A stretch of 41,537 nt of DNA from Planctomycetes bacterium UBA1146 (GTDB lineage: Bacteria; Planctomycetota; UBA8108; UBA1146), in the NCBI GenBank assembly GCA_002311345.1, contig DCAA01000019.1, forward strand, positions 1-41,537. The letters run 5' to 3'. A program made the translations under genes and the position numbers. Under the pieces are notes generated by a model. The model was not told the origin of the DNA. It made no database searches and saw only the letters and a program-made list of their open reading frames with translations. Position 1 is the stretch's first letter. The number at the start of each line of letters is the position of its first letter. Positions 16,249 to 24,701 of the stretch are shown here, in pieces.

Positions 16249-17025
16249 ATGGGGTTGTTGCCATCGCCAACAGATGGGCTGCGAGGCCAGCCACGGGGGA
16301 TCCGCATCGGAATCACCTCGCTGGTGCTGGTCTTGCTGGGCGGACTCTGGGCTAGCGGTGTTCATCTGGTGAACCACTACCAGAACCGGGATGAACTACC
16401 CGGCTTCAGCCTCGATGACATCCGCGGTGCTTATCACGGCATCGATAGTCCCGGGCTACTCGGCAGAGCTCTCGAACGAGGGCATCCGGAGACCCTTCCG
16501 GCACTTCAGAGCAAGATATTGCTCGAGTGGCTGGCGGGGGGACGCATCGTGGAGGACTACGACAGTCTCGATCTGGAGATCCCGCCGGCGGAGATCATCG
16601 AACAGCACTGCATCGAATGTCACTCCCGTTCTGCCGGAGCCGAAGTGGGCAGTGCCATTCCCCCGTTGCAGTATTTCGACGACATCCGGGAGATCGCTTT
16701 CTCGCGCAAAATTCTGCCGACACCGGTCGCTGTGCTGGCAGCCAGTACCCATGCTCATGCCCTTGCACTGTCGGTTCAGGGGCTCCTGGTCGCCGCCCTG
16801 GTGCTGCTGACGCGCTGGCCCAGAGCCTGGATTTCATTGCTGATCGCGATCATGGGATTGGGGCTGCTGGGTGATGTAGGGGGTTGGTGGCTGGCCCGAT
16901 ACAGTCCATCCTGGGCGCTGTGCATCGTGATCTCCGGAGCCGCTTACAGCATCGGCCAGGCGGTTCTGCTTGGCGGAGTGCTGGCCGATCTGTGGTTGCC
17001 GGCGACATCGAGGCGACAAAAGTGA
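16249..17025 (+). CDS. Membrane-anchored CxxCH (c-type haem) protein, unknown family
   Basis: The 258-residue product has an N-terminal TM helix (about 20-42, GITSLVLVLLGGLWASGVHL) and an extracytoplasmic domain with a single c-type haem motif CIECH at 121-125. Three further hydrophobic helices follow at about 168-188, 192-214 and 221-249. His 168 and His 170 (ASTHAHALALSV) sit at the start of the second helix and could be haem ligands. I do not recognise a named family. Close packing between two Tat Gfo genes and near apbE suggests an electron-transfer role for the cluster, passing electrons between the periplasmic enzymes and the membrane. That role is inferred from context and the haem motif only. 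Confidence 0.8.
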   Translation: MGLLPSPTDGLRGQPRGIRIGITSLVLVLLGGLWASGVHLVNHYQNRDELPGFSLDDIRGAYHGIDSPGLLGRALERGHPETLPALQSKILLEWLAGGRIVEDYDSLDLEIPPAEIIEQHCIECHSRSAGAEVGSAIPPLQYFDDIREIAFSRKILPTPVAVLAASTHAHALALSVQGLLVAALVLLTRWPRAWISLLIAIMGLGLLGDVGGWWLARYSPSWALCIVISGAAYSIGQAVLLGGVLADLWLPATSRRQK

Positions 17026-17054
17026 ACCAATTGAAACCGACAGAAGGAGGCGAG

Positions 17055-18347
17055 ATGACGATCATCGATCCCGCGGCTCAGTCCCAGCAGAACGAACCGA
17101 CCCGTAGGCAATTCCTCAAGGGGGCGGCAGCGGTGTCCGCGGCGTCCTTGCTGGCTCCTTCTCTCTCGGCCGGTGGCATTCATGCCAGTGGATCCGATGT
17201 CATCCGTGTCGGTCTGATCGGATGCGGGGGTCGTGGTACCGGGGCAGCGAATAACTGCGTCGAGTCATCCGAGGGGGTCAAGATCACCGCCATGGCAGAT
17301 CTCTTCGATGACCGCCTTCAATCGAGCCGTAAAAATCTCGCGCGACTCGGCGATCGCATCGACGTTCCTGACGATCATTGCTTCGTCGGTTTCGATGCCT
17401 ATCAACAGCTTCTTCAATCCGATGTCGACATGGTGATTCTCGCCACCCCTCCGGGTTTCCGACCGATCCAGTTCGAGGCGGCGGTGGCTGCCGGCAAGCA
17501 CGTGTTCATGGAAAAACCGGTCGCCACCGACGGCCCCGGGATCCGCAAGGTGCTGGCAGCTGCGAAGGTCGCCAAACACAAAGGACTCGGAGTGGTCGCC
17601 GGAACCCAGCGCCGCCACCAGAAGGGTTACATCGAAACGATGCAGCAGATCCACGATGGCGCCATCGGTGATCTTGTCGGCGCCCAGGTGTACTGGAATC
17701 AGGGCGGCCTGTGGGTGGTCAAGAAGACCCCCCAGATGACCGACATGGAATGGCAGGTTCGCAACTGGCTCTACTTCGCGTGGGCCAGCGGAGATCACAT
17801 CGTCGAACAGCACATTCACAATATCGACGTGATGAACTGGGCCTTTGGAGGGCCACCGGAAAAAGCTCTCGCCATGGGTGGTCGCCAGGTCAGAACTGGC
17901 GCCGAGTACGGTCACATCTTCGATCACTTCGCCGTCGAGTACGTGTATCCCGGAGGTGTCCGGACTCTCAGCGAGTGCCGTCAGATCGACGGATGCTGGA
18001 ACCGTGTCTCCGAGAAGATCATCGGCACCCGGGGCGTCGCCAATCCTTCCGGAAGGATCACCGGCGAGAAGAACTGGAGTGCTCCCGGAGGTGGACGTAA
18101 CGCTTATGTCCAGGAGCATGCCGATCTCATCGCGAGCATCCGAAACAATGAGCCTCTCAACGAGGCCGAGCGTGTCGCGATGAGTACCTTGACCGCCATC
18201 ATGGGCAGGATGAGTGCGTACACCGGTAAGGAAGTCACCCTCGAGTTCGCACTGCACTCCCAGGAAAGTTTGCTGCCCGAGAAGTGGGAGTTCGGTCCGC
18301 TGGCGATGCCATCCGTGGCGATGCCCGGTCGTACCGCTCTCATCTGA
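17055..18347 (+). CDS. Tat-exported Gfo/Idh/MocA oxidoreductase
   Basis: AAGGAGG lies 4 nt before the ATG at 17055; upstream in-frame codons overlap the preceding gene and are not needed. The 430-residue product has a Tat signal (PTRRQFLKGAAAVSAASLLA, Arg 17-18) and the Rossmann motif VGLIGCGGRGTGAANNC (GCGGRG at 56-61). The catalytic EKP is at 153-155 (HVFMEKPVATDG). The C-terminal part has VAGTQRRHQKGYIETM, GDHIVEQHIHNIDVMNW with the family's conserved His, and a VRTLSECRQIDGCW segment. This GCGGRG/QRRHQ type is the common exported planctomycete subfamily. The probable role is dehydrogenation of a sugar or glycoside with a tightly held NAD(P). Substrate is unknown. Confidence 0.9.
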   Translation: MTIIDPAAQSQQNEPTRRQFLKGAAAVSAASLLAPSLSAGGIHASGSDVIRVGLIGCGGRGTGAANNCVESSEGVKITAMADLFDDRLQSSRKNLARLGDRIDVPDDHCFVGFDAYQQLLQSDVDMVILATPPGFRPIQFEAAVAAGKHVFMEKPVATDGPGIRKVLAAAKVAKHKGLGVVAGTQRRHQKGYIETMQQIHDGAIGDLVGAQVYWNQGGLWVVKKTPQMTDMEWQVRNWLYFAWASGDHIVEQHIHNIDVMNWAFGGPPEKALAMGGRQVRTGAEYGHIFDHFAVEYVYPGGVRTLSECRQIDGCWNRVSEKIIGTRGVANPSGRITGEKNWSAPGGGRNAYVQEHADLIASIRNNEPLNEAERVAMSTLTAIMGRMSAYTGKEVTLEFALHSQESLLPEKWEFGPLAMPSVAMPGRTALI

Positions 18348-18369
18348 TCGCGCGAGGGAAAGAAGGATT

Positions 18370-19278
18370 TTGGATCGCAGGACCTTCATCTCGATGACGG
18401 CGCTGGGTGTACTCGGCAGTTCCCTGGGAAGGGGAGTTGGGATGGCATCATCCGGGGTCGTTCGGCGCGAGCCGCGTCTCAAGAAGTCTCTCAAGATCGG
18501 TATGGTTCAGGTCGGCGAGACCTTGCTCGAGAAATTCCGCATCCTGAAAGAACTGGGCTATGACGGTGTAGAACTGGATTCTCCCTCCTCCCTGGATTGG
18601 CGAGAAGTTCTGCGGGCCAAGGCCGCGACCGGGCTAGAAATCCCCGGAGTTGTCTGTTCGACCCACTGGGGCCAGCCCCTCTCTTCACCCGACGAGAAGG
18701 TGCGACAGGAGGGGATCGAGGGCGTCGAAACTGCCCTCAAAGATTGTCGGCTCTACGGAGGAACCACCGCTCTTGTGGTGCCGGGCGTATGCAAGGATGG
18801 AGTGACCTACGAGCAGGCCTGGCAACGCTCTACTGCATCGATACGCCAACTGCTTCCTCTCGCCAAAGAACTGGGTGTCCGCATCGCCTTCGAAAATGTA
18901 TGGAACGATTTCATCACCGATGCGGATGAAGCAGTCCGGTACGTCGATCAGTTCGAGAGCCCCTGGGTCGGTTGGTATTTCGACGTCGGTAACGTCGTTC
19001 GTTACGGGCGACCGCCGGAGTGGGTCAAAAAACTTGGCAGCCGGACCATCAAAGTCGATATCAAGGACTATTCTCGTGCGGTGATGGAGAAGGATGGGGT
19101 CTGGGCTGGTTTTCGTTGCGGCATCGGAAACGAGGACTCCTCTGCCGAATGGGCCGAGACGATGAAGGCTCTCGATCAAGTAGGCTATCGTGGTTGGGGA
19201 TCTGCCGAGGTTTCCGGGGGGGGACGTGATCGTCTCGCCGACATTGCCAGAAGGATGGATGACGTCTCTTCGCGCTAG
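18370..19278 (+). CDS. Tat-exported TIM-barrel sugar isomerase/epimerase-like protein
   Basis: A TTG at 18370, with GAGGGA 10 nt upstream, gives a product starting MDRRTFISMTALGVLGSS, a Tat-type signal; an ATG eight codons later would break the RR motif. The mature part is a xylose-isomerase-like TIM barrel: KIGMVQVGETLLEKF, GYDGVELDSP, VRIAFENVWNDFITD with a metal-ligand Glu, and WYFDVGNVVRYGRP with Asp. In TIKVDIKDYS the usual His of the H-x-K-D motif is Asp. SAEVSGGGRDRL supplies the last Glu. It is the last gene of the cluster and starts 23 nt after the Gfo gene. It probably works on the same keto-sugar pathway. Confidence 0.85.
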   Translation: MDRRTFISMTALGVLGSSLGRGVGMASSGVVRREPRLKKSLKIGMVQVGETLLEKFRILKELGYDGVELDSPSSLDWREVLRAKAATGLEIPGVVCSTHWGQPLSSPDEKVRQEGIEGVETALKDCRLYGGTTALVVPGVCKDGVTYEQAWQRSTASIRQLLPLAKELGVRIAFENVWNDFITDADEAVRYVDQFESPWVGWYFDVGNVVRYGRPPEWVKKLGSRTIKVDIKDYSRAVMEKDGVWAGFRCGIGNEDSSAEWAETMKALDQVGYRGWGSAEVSGGGRDRLADIARRMDDVSSR

Positions 19279-19363
19279 GCTTCATCGAGGTTTTCCCATA
19301 TCATCGAGGCAGATCTTCTGTTGAGACAACCAGTCCCGAGATAGTTTGAGCGGGGAGTGTGCA

Positions 19364-22300
19364 ATGATCATGCGTTTCTGGTCGGTATCGACGATCTGCC
19401 TCCTATTTGTACTTCTTTGCCCCTGTAGCATCGGTGCCCAGAGCCTCGAGAGTTGGATCAACTGGGAGAGCCCTCCGGTCCATCCGCTCGATCTGGTGGT
19501 CGGCAGTGATCTGCTGCTGGCAACGAACACGGCCGATGGATACCTGGAAGTCCACGATGTCTCGTCAGGAAATCCTCAACATCTGATGTCGATCCCCGTC
19601 GGGCTCGATCCTGTTTCGGTGCGCGCACGGAATTCATCCGAGGCATGGGTGGTCAACCGGATCTCCGATTCGATCAGTATTGTCGATCTGGATCTCGGCT
19701 ACGTTCGCTGGACCCTGAGGGTCGAGGATGAACCTGCCGATATCATCTTTGCGGGTAATCCCGAACGCGCCTATGTCTCCTGTTCCGGGACCGATGCGAT
19801 CCTGGTCTTCGACCCCGAGGATCTGGCAGCGGCTCCCGTACGGATTTCCATCATCGGAGAAGAACCGCGTGGATTGGCCAAGAGTCCCGATGGAAGTACG
19901 GTTTACTGCGCCATCTTCGAGTCTGGCAATGGAACCACGCTGCTCGGAGGCGGTTTCGACGAGACGGCGATGGGCGGAGGAAGCGGCGTGATCGGTTTTC
20001 CACCCAACGTGGTGAACGACCCGGCCGGTCCGTACGGCGGAATCAATCCTCCTCCCAACGCTGGAACTGGATTCGAGCCACCTCTGAATCCCGCGGTCGG
20101 TACTCCTCCTCCAGTGGGGCTGATTGTTCAGCGCTTCGACCAAGATGTTTGGCTCGATGATAATGGAACTGACTGGGGTCCCCTGGTCAGTGGTCCCCAA
20201 GCACTGTTGTCGGGGCGCCCGGTCGGATGGGATCTTGCCGATCATGACGTTGCGGTGATCGATACCAGCGACAACTCCGTGGTCTACATCAAGACCCTGA
20301 TGAATATGTGCATGGCGATAGCAGTACGCCCTTCCGATGGGGCGATCTCGGTGGTCGGTACAGATGCTCATAACCTGATCCGCTTCGAACCAAACGTCGA
20401 GGGACACTTCATCGATGTGGTGCACGCGTTGATCCCGGCGCCAGGTGGTAGCGTTCCCAGCATAGAGAATCTCAATCCTCATCTGCCAGCGGGCGCAAGT
20501 ACCATCCCGCCGGCCGAGCGGGTTCTGAGCCTTGGAGATCCACGGGCGATCGTGTGGAGTTCCGATGGCACCAGGGCCTATGTCGCCGGAAAGGGATCCG
20601 GCAATGTCATCGAGATCAATTCAGACGGAACCCGGAATCAGTCCATCACTCCCTATGATGTCGGAGCTGGAGCCACTGGATTGGCTCTCGATGAATCACG
20701 CGGCAAGTTGTACGTGCTCGAGCATTTTGATGCTGCAGTGGCGGCCATCGATTTGCAGAGTGGAACCGTCAGCGGGCGTGCCACATACCACGATCCGACC
20801 ACCCCGGCGGTGATTGCCGGTAGACCGTTTCTCTACGACACCCACCTGACCTCTGGTATGGGGCAGGTTTCTTGTGCGTCCTGTCACGTCGATTCTCGTA
20901 CCGACCGGCTGTCCTGGGATCTGGGCAATCCAGCGGGTGAGATCGAGCCTTTCGTGGATGTTTGCAACATGAATCTTCCGATTCCTTCAGCCCCGGACTG
21001 CGAAGATTTCCATCCGATGAAGGGTCCGATGCTGACCCAGACGTTGCAGGACATCATCGGCAAGGAGCCTCACCACTGGCGTGGTGATCGCTTCGGGCTC
21101 GAGGCATTTGGTGGCGCCTTCATCTCCGTCAACGCTGCTGATCAACCGCTCGCCGGCGACGACATGCAAAATTTCGAGGGTTTTCTCGCGAGCATATATT
21201 TCCCGCCCAATCCGTTTCGCGGGTTGACCAATGACTTGCCAACCTCTTTACCGCTCGATGGGCACTACACAACAGGACGTTTTGCTGCTGAAGGACAACC
21301 TCTTGGTCCGGGCAACGCGGTTACGGGTCTTGCGCTGTACCGTGCTGCACCGGTCGGTCTCGATGGTGGTTTGCAGTGTGTCTCTTGTCATACCCTTCCC
21401 ACCGGGCTTGGCCCAAATTCTTTCCTGGGCAATGGATTTGTGATGGAGGAGATTCCCGATGGCCCCTTCGGTGAGAAGCATCACGGTATGGTGAGTGTCG
21501 ATGGCTCAACGCAGCGCAACATCAAGATTCCACAACTGCGAAACCTCTACAAGCGCACCGGTTTCAACATGACCCAACAGTTGAACACCAATGGTTTCGG
21601 ATTTGTCCACGATGGAAGTGTCGATTCCATCGAGAGATTTATCAGCGAACCTGCCTTCGATGTCACCAGTGACCAGCAGATTGCGGATCTGACCGCCTTC
21701 ATGCTGGCTTTTTCCGGATCGGATCTTCCGGTGGGGAATAACTCGACTCCCCTCGAACCTGTCGGCACCCTCAGCCTGGATACTCATGCCGCTGTGGGGC
21801 AGCAGATTACACTCGATGAGACGAATCGGGACGATCCTGTGGTTCTGGCTGTGATCGAGACTCTTACTGCCGAGGCGGCCCTCGGCCGGGTAGGGATCAT
21901 CGCCAAGGCATTGCGTAATGGCGTTGTGCAGGGCTGGGTCTATCTCGGTTCTCTTGATTTGATGCAATCAGATACACTCGGAGAGGCGACCAGTTTGACC
22001 AATCTGATCAACACGGCGGTCTCGGGCCAGGAGTTGACAATCTCGGTGGTACCTACAAACAGTGCGATCCGCCTGGGAATCGATCGTGACATGGATGGAT
22101 TTTTCGACGGAGAAGAACGGCTTGCCTGTTCAGATCCTGCCGATCCCCTTTCTCTTCCTGGATCGTGCAACGGGATTTTCTTCCTTCGAGGCGATGCAAA
22201 CGGTGACGCATCTCTCGATATTTCCGATGCGGTCTCGATGCTGGAGTACCTTTTCAACGGTGCAACGAATGGTAGTTCCTGTCAGGATGCCTACGACACC

Positions 22301-22450
22301 AATGATGACGGTTTCATCAACATCGCAGATCCGGTGCGCTTGCTCGACTACCTGTTTGCAGGAGCACCGGAGCCTCCAGAGCCGGGGGCCCAGTGTGGGC
22401 AAGATCCAACAGGAGACGCTTTGCTCTGTCAGGAGTCGGTCTGTCCCTGA
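19364..22450 (+). CDS. YVTN-type propeller / di-haem cytochrome / dockerin-like secreted protein
   Basis: The ATG at 19364 has GGGGAG 6 nt upstream. The 1028-residue product has a signal peptide (FWSVSTICLLFVLLCPCSIG). Residues of about 25-480 form a YVTN-like propeller, with repeats such as IPVGLDPVSVRARNSSEAWV, RISDSISIVDLDLG and GATGLALDESRGKLYVLEHF. Two c-type haem motifs follow, CASCH at 504-508 and CVSCH at 672-676. The nearby FGFVHDGSVDSIERFIS and ADLTAFMLAFSGSD segments are typical of the cytochrome c part of such proteins. The C-terminus (about 940-1028) carries dockerin-like loops (GDANGDASLDISDAVSML; DTNDDGFINIADPVRLLDYL) and a Cys tail. It probably binds or oxidises something at the cell surface. 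It is 85 nt after the sugar cluster and may be transcribed separately. Confidence 0.87.
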   Translation: MIMRFWSVSTICLLFVLLCPCSIGAQSLESWINWESPPVHPLDLVVGSDLLLATNTADGYLEVHDVSSGNPQHLMSIPVGLDPVSVRARNSSEAWVVNRISDSISIVDLDLGYVRWTLRVEDEPADIIFAGNPERAYVSCSGTDAILVFDPEDLAAAPVRISIIGEEPRGLAKSPDGSTVYCAIFESGNGTTLLGGGFDETAMGGGSGVIGFPPNVVNDPAGPYGGINPPPNAGTGFEPPLNPAVGTPPPVGLIVQRFDQDVWLDDNGTDWGPLVSGPQALLSGRPVGWDLADHDVAVIDTSDNSVVYIKTLMNMCMAIAVRPSDGAISVVGTDAHNLIRFEPNVEGHFIDVVHALIPAPGGSVPSIENLNPHLPAGASTIPPAERVLSLGDPRAIVWSSDGTRAYVAGKGSGNVIEINSDGTRNQSITPYDVGAGATGLALDESRGKLYVLEHFDAAVAAIDLQSGTVSGRATYHDPTTPAVIAGRPFLYDTHLTSGMGQVSCASCHVDSRTDRLSWDLGNPAGEIEPFVDVCNMNLPIPSAPDCEDFHPMKGPMLTQTLQDIIGKEPHHWRGDRFGLEAFGGAFISVNAADQPLAGDDMQNFEGFLASIYFPPNPFRGLTNDLPTSLPLDGHYTTGRFAAEGQPLGPGNAVTGLALYRAAPVGLDGGLQCVSCHTLPTGLGPNSFLGNGFVMEEIPDGPFGEKHHGMVSVDGSTQRNIKIPQLRNLYKRTGFNMTQQLNTNGFGFVHDGSVDSIERFISEPAFDVTSDQQIADLTAFMLAFSGSDLPVGNNSTPLEPVGTLSLDTHAAVGQQITLDETNRDDPVVLAVIETLTAEAALGRVGIIAKALRNGVVQGWVYLGSLDLMQSDTLGEATSLTNLINTAVSGQELTISVVPTNSAIRLGIDRDMDGFFDGEERLACSDPADPLSLPGSCNGIFFLRGDANGDASLDISDAVSMLEYLFNGATNGSSCQDAYDTNDDGFINIADPVRLLDYLFAGAPEPPEPGAQCGQDPTGDALLCQESVCP

Positions 22451-22478
22451 GAGTTGATTCGATGACCTGGAGCGTCCA

Positions 22479-24275
22479 TCAGGGATAGAGCGGCCACAGG
22501 ATCGGGATGAGGATTCCAGCCACGATCCAGATCACGATCACCAGCGGCGCTCCGACCCGGGCAAAGTCACCGAAGCGATATCCTCCGGCACCGTAGACCA
22601 GGGTATTGGTCTGGTAGCCGATCGGCGTCAGGAACGAGAGGGAGGCTCCGAAGGCCACCGCCATGACGAAGGGGTAGGGAGAGGCTTCCAACTCGGTGGC
22701 AATCTTCAACGCGACCGGCACCAGCACTGCAGCGACCGCGGCGTTCGAGATCATCTCGGTTAGCAGCGCCGCACTGATCAGGGCCACCACCACAAGCCCG
22801 TGGGCACCGAGATACTGCTGAAGGCTGACGACGATCTGCGCCAGCCAACTGGCAGTTCCACTACTGACCATCGCAGTTCCGAGTGCCAGTGTTCCTGCGA
22901 TCAGTACCAGCACCCGCCACTGGACCGCCTCGTATGCCTTCACGCCCGTGATGCAACCCGTGATGATCATGGCGACTGCTCCACAGAGGGCGATCGATGC
23001 CATCGGTAAGATCTGAGTAGCCAGCATCCCGATGACTGCCAACAGGATCAAGATCGCCATCGGTGCCTTGCCCTTGCGAACAATGACATCGTCGACTCCC
23101 GACATCAGCACCAGCCCCTCTTCGCCACGGATCCTGTCGAGTCCTTCCGGGGTTCCCTGGATCAAGAGTACGTCTCCGATGCGCAATGGATGTTCGCTGA
23201 TCTTGCTGCGCATATGCATCCCATGGCGCTGGATGGCAAGAACATGAAGTCCGAAGCGACGTCGCAATTCTGCAGAACCGAGGGTCATCCCGACGTAATG
23301 ACTGTTGGGGAGAACCAGCAATTCCGCCAGTTGAGCTTCCTTCTCGGCTGCTGTCCCTTGCGCCTCCGAGACGATTTCTGACAGGCTCACCACACCTTCG
23401 CTCTCCTGTAGTGTCATCAGGTCTTCGATGGTCCCTGAGATCACCAGTGCGTCTCCTTGTCGAAGCACCTGGTTGTCCAACGGAGGCCAGATGATCTGCT
23501 CACCGCGGATGATCTGGAGGATCCTGAGTTTCTCGTTTTCGGCCAGAATGGTGTCTCCAAAGCGTTTTCCGATCAGGTCGCCGCCTCGAATCTCGATCTC
23601 GGTGACATATTCCTGATGGCGTCGGTCCCCTCCCAGACTTGCCAACGAAGTGATGGTCTGGCGGATGGGAACCAGTCGATGTCCGATGGTCAGCAGGTAG
23701 ACCAGGCCGATCACCGCGATGATTGCGCCGAGTTTGGTGAACTCGAACATTCCCAGCTGGATGCTCGGGTCACTTTCCTGGGCGATGGAAGCGACAAGGA
23801 TGTTAGTGGAGGTTCCGATCAGGGTACACGTGCCCCCGAGGATGGCAGCATAGGATAGAGGGATGAGGAGGGTGGATGGATTCAAACCACTACGGAGACA
23901 AGTACCCAGTACCACAGGAATGAACATCGCTACCACTGGAGTGTTGTTGAGGAATGCACTCGATACGAGAACGATGATCAGTATCAATGCAGTGAGCACC
24001 TTGTTATTGCCGCCGCTCCACTTCATCAAATTATTGGAGATGAAGCCGAGCGCGCCTGTTCTTAGTAATCCTTCACTGACGATGAAGAGGGCGCCGACGC
24101 CAATCACCGCCGGGTGACCGAAGCCCTTCAAGGCGTCTTCGATGGGAAGAATGCCACTTATGGTGAGATACAGCAGCAGCAAGACGGCGACCACATCGAC
24201 TGCGAGGATCTCGCTTGCAAACAGGATCATCGTTACGCCGAGGAGTATCAGGACCTGGATGATTTCCGGGTTCAC
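22479..24275 (-). CDS. SLC13/DASS-like anion transporter with two RCK_C (TrkA-C) domains
   Basis: I chose GTG at 24275 because GGAGGAG is 7 nt upstream; it gives 598 residues starting VNPEIIQVLILLGVTMILFA. The N-terminal half has the family's SLC13/ArsB-type helices, FGHPAVIGVGALFIVSEGL, SSAFLNNTPVVAMFIPVVLG (the SNT/NTP-like helix hairpin) and the TLIGTSTNILVAS motif. Residues of about 215-385 hold two tandem RCK_C domains (IEIRGGDLIGKRFGDTILAE; LLVLPNSHYVGMTLGSAELR), as in many bacterial putative sulfate or dicarboxylate permeases. The C-terminal half repeats the transport fold with EMISNAAVAAVLVPVALKI and ends in FLTPIGYQTNTLVYGAGGYR. It is probably a sodium-coupled anion carrier; the substrate is unresolved. 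Confidence 0.9.
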   Translation of the reverse strand: MNPEIIQVLILLGVTMILFASEILAVDVVAVLLLLYLTISGILPIEDALKGFGHPAVIGVGALFIVSEGLLRTGALGFISNNLMKWSGGNNKVLTALILIIVLVSSAFLNNTPVVAMFIPVVLGTCLRSGLNPSTLLIPLSYAAILGGTCTLIGTSTNILVASIAQESDPSIQLGMFEFTKLGAIIAVIGLVYLLTIGHRLVPIRQTITSLASLGGDRRHQEYVTEIEIRGGDLIGKRFGDTILAENEKLRILQIIRGEQIIWPPLDNQVLRQGDALVISGTIEDLMTLQESEGVVSLSEIVSEAQGTAAEKEAQLAELLVLPNSHYVGMTLGSAELRRRFGLHVLAIQRHGMHMRSKISEHPLRIGDVLLIQGTPEGLDRIRGEEGLVLMSGVDDVIVRKGKAPMAILILLAVIGMLATQILPMASIALCGAVAMIITGCITGVKAYEAVQWRVLVLIAGTLALGTAMVSSGTASWLAQIVVSLQQYLGAHGLVVVALISAALLTEMISNAAVAAVLVPVALKIATELEASPYPFVMAVAFGASLSFLTPIGYQTNTLVYGAGGYRFGDFARVGAPLVIVIWIVAGILIPILWPLYP

Positions 24276-24701
24276 GCTTTCTCTCCTCCCTGCTGGACTC
24301 GGGTCGTTGGCCAAGAGCGACTGCTGTGATCAGGTTGGGAGGATAACGGGGCACACTCCAATCACTCCAGTCGTTTATCGAAGTGACCAGCCCTGGAAGT
24401 GCCCCAAGCCGCGACTATCGACCAGAACGGCTCGTTTTCAGCAACACGAAATCGGTACGATTTGGTGTGGATCGTGCCAGCGAGGGGCTTGCCGGACCAT
24501 TCTGCACGGTAGCCAGTGGTGGAGATGTGGCGGATTCTTTGCCACAACGATGAAGCACAATCTGAGGAGATCACGCAGATGGCTTTGACGAACCGAATCC
24601 AAACGACTTGAGAAGTGGCGGCAACTGCCGATGATCTGTGGATCGTCATTCGACTATGAAGCGGACTGCGCCAGGGGAAACGTGGTGACCATTGCGAAAA
24701 A
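24276..24701. other. 426-nt divergent intergenic region
   Basis: This lies between the minus-strand SLC13-like gene and the plus-strand methyltransferase gene. Open frames crossing it on either strand lack a ribosome site or recognisable protein features. I see no RNA gene and no strong terminator or sigma-70 box. It presumably holds the two divergent promoters. Confidence 0.5.

Noticed and set aside
17265..18494. 409-codon minus-strand open frame
   Set aside because: Antisense to the Tat Gfo gene at 17055-18347; no recognisable protein features or ribosome site.
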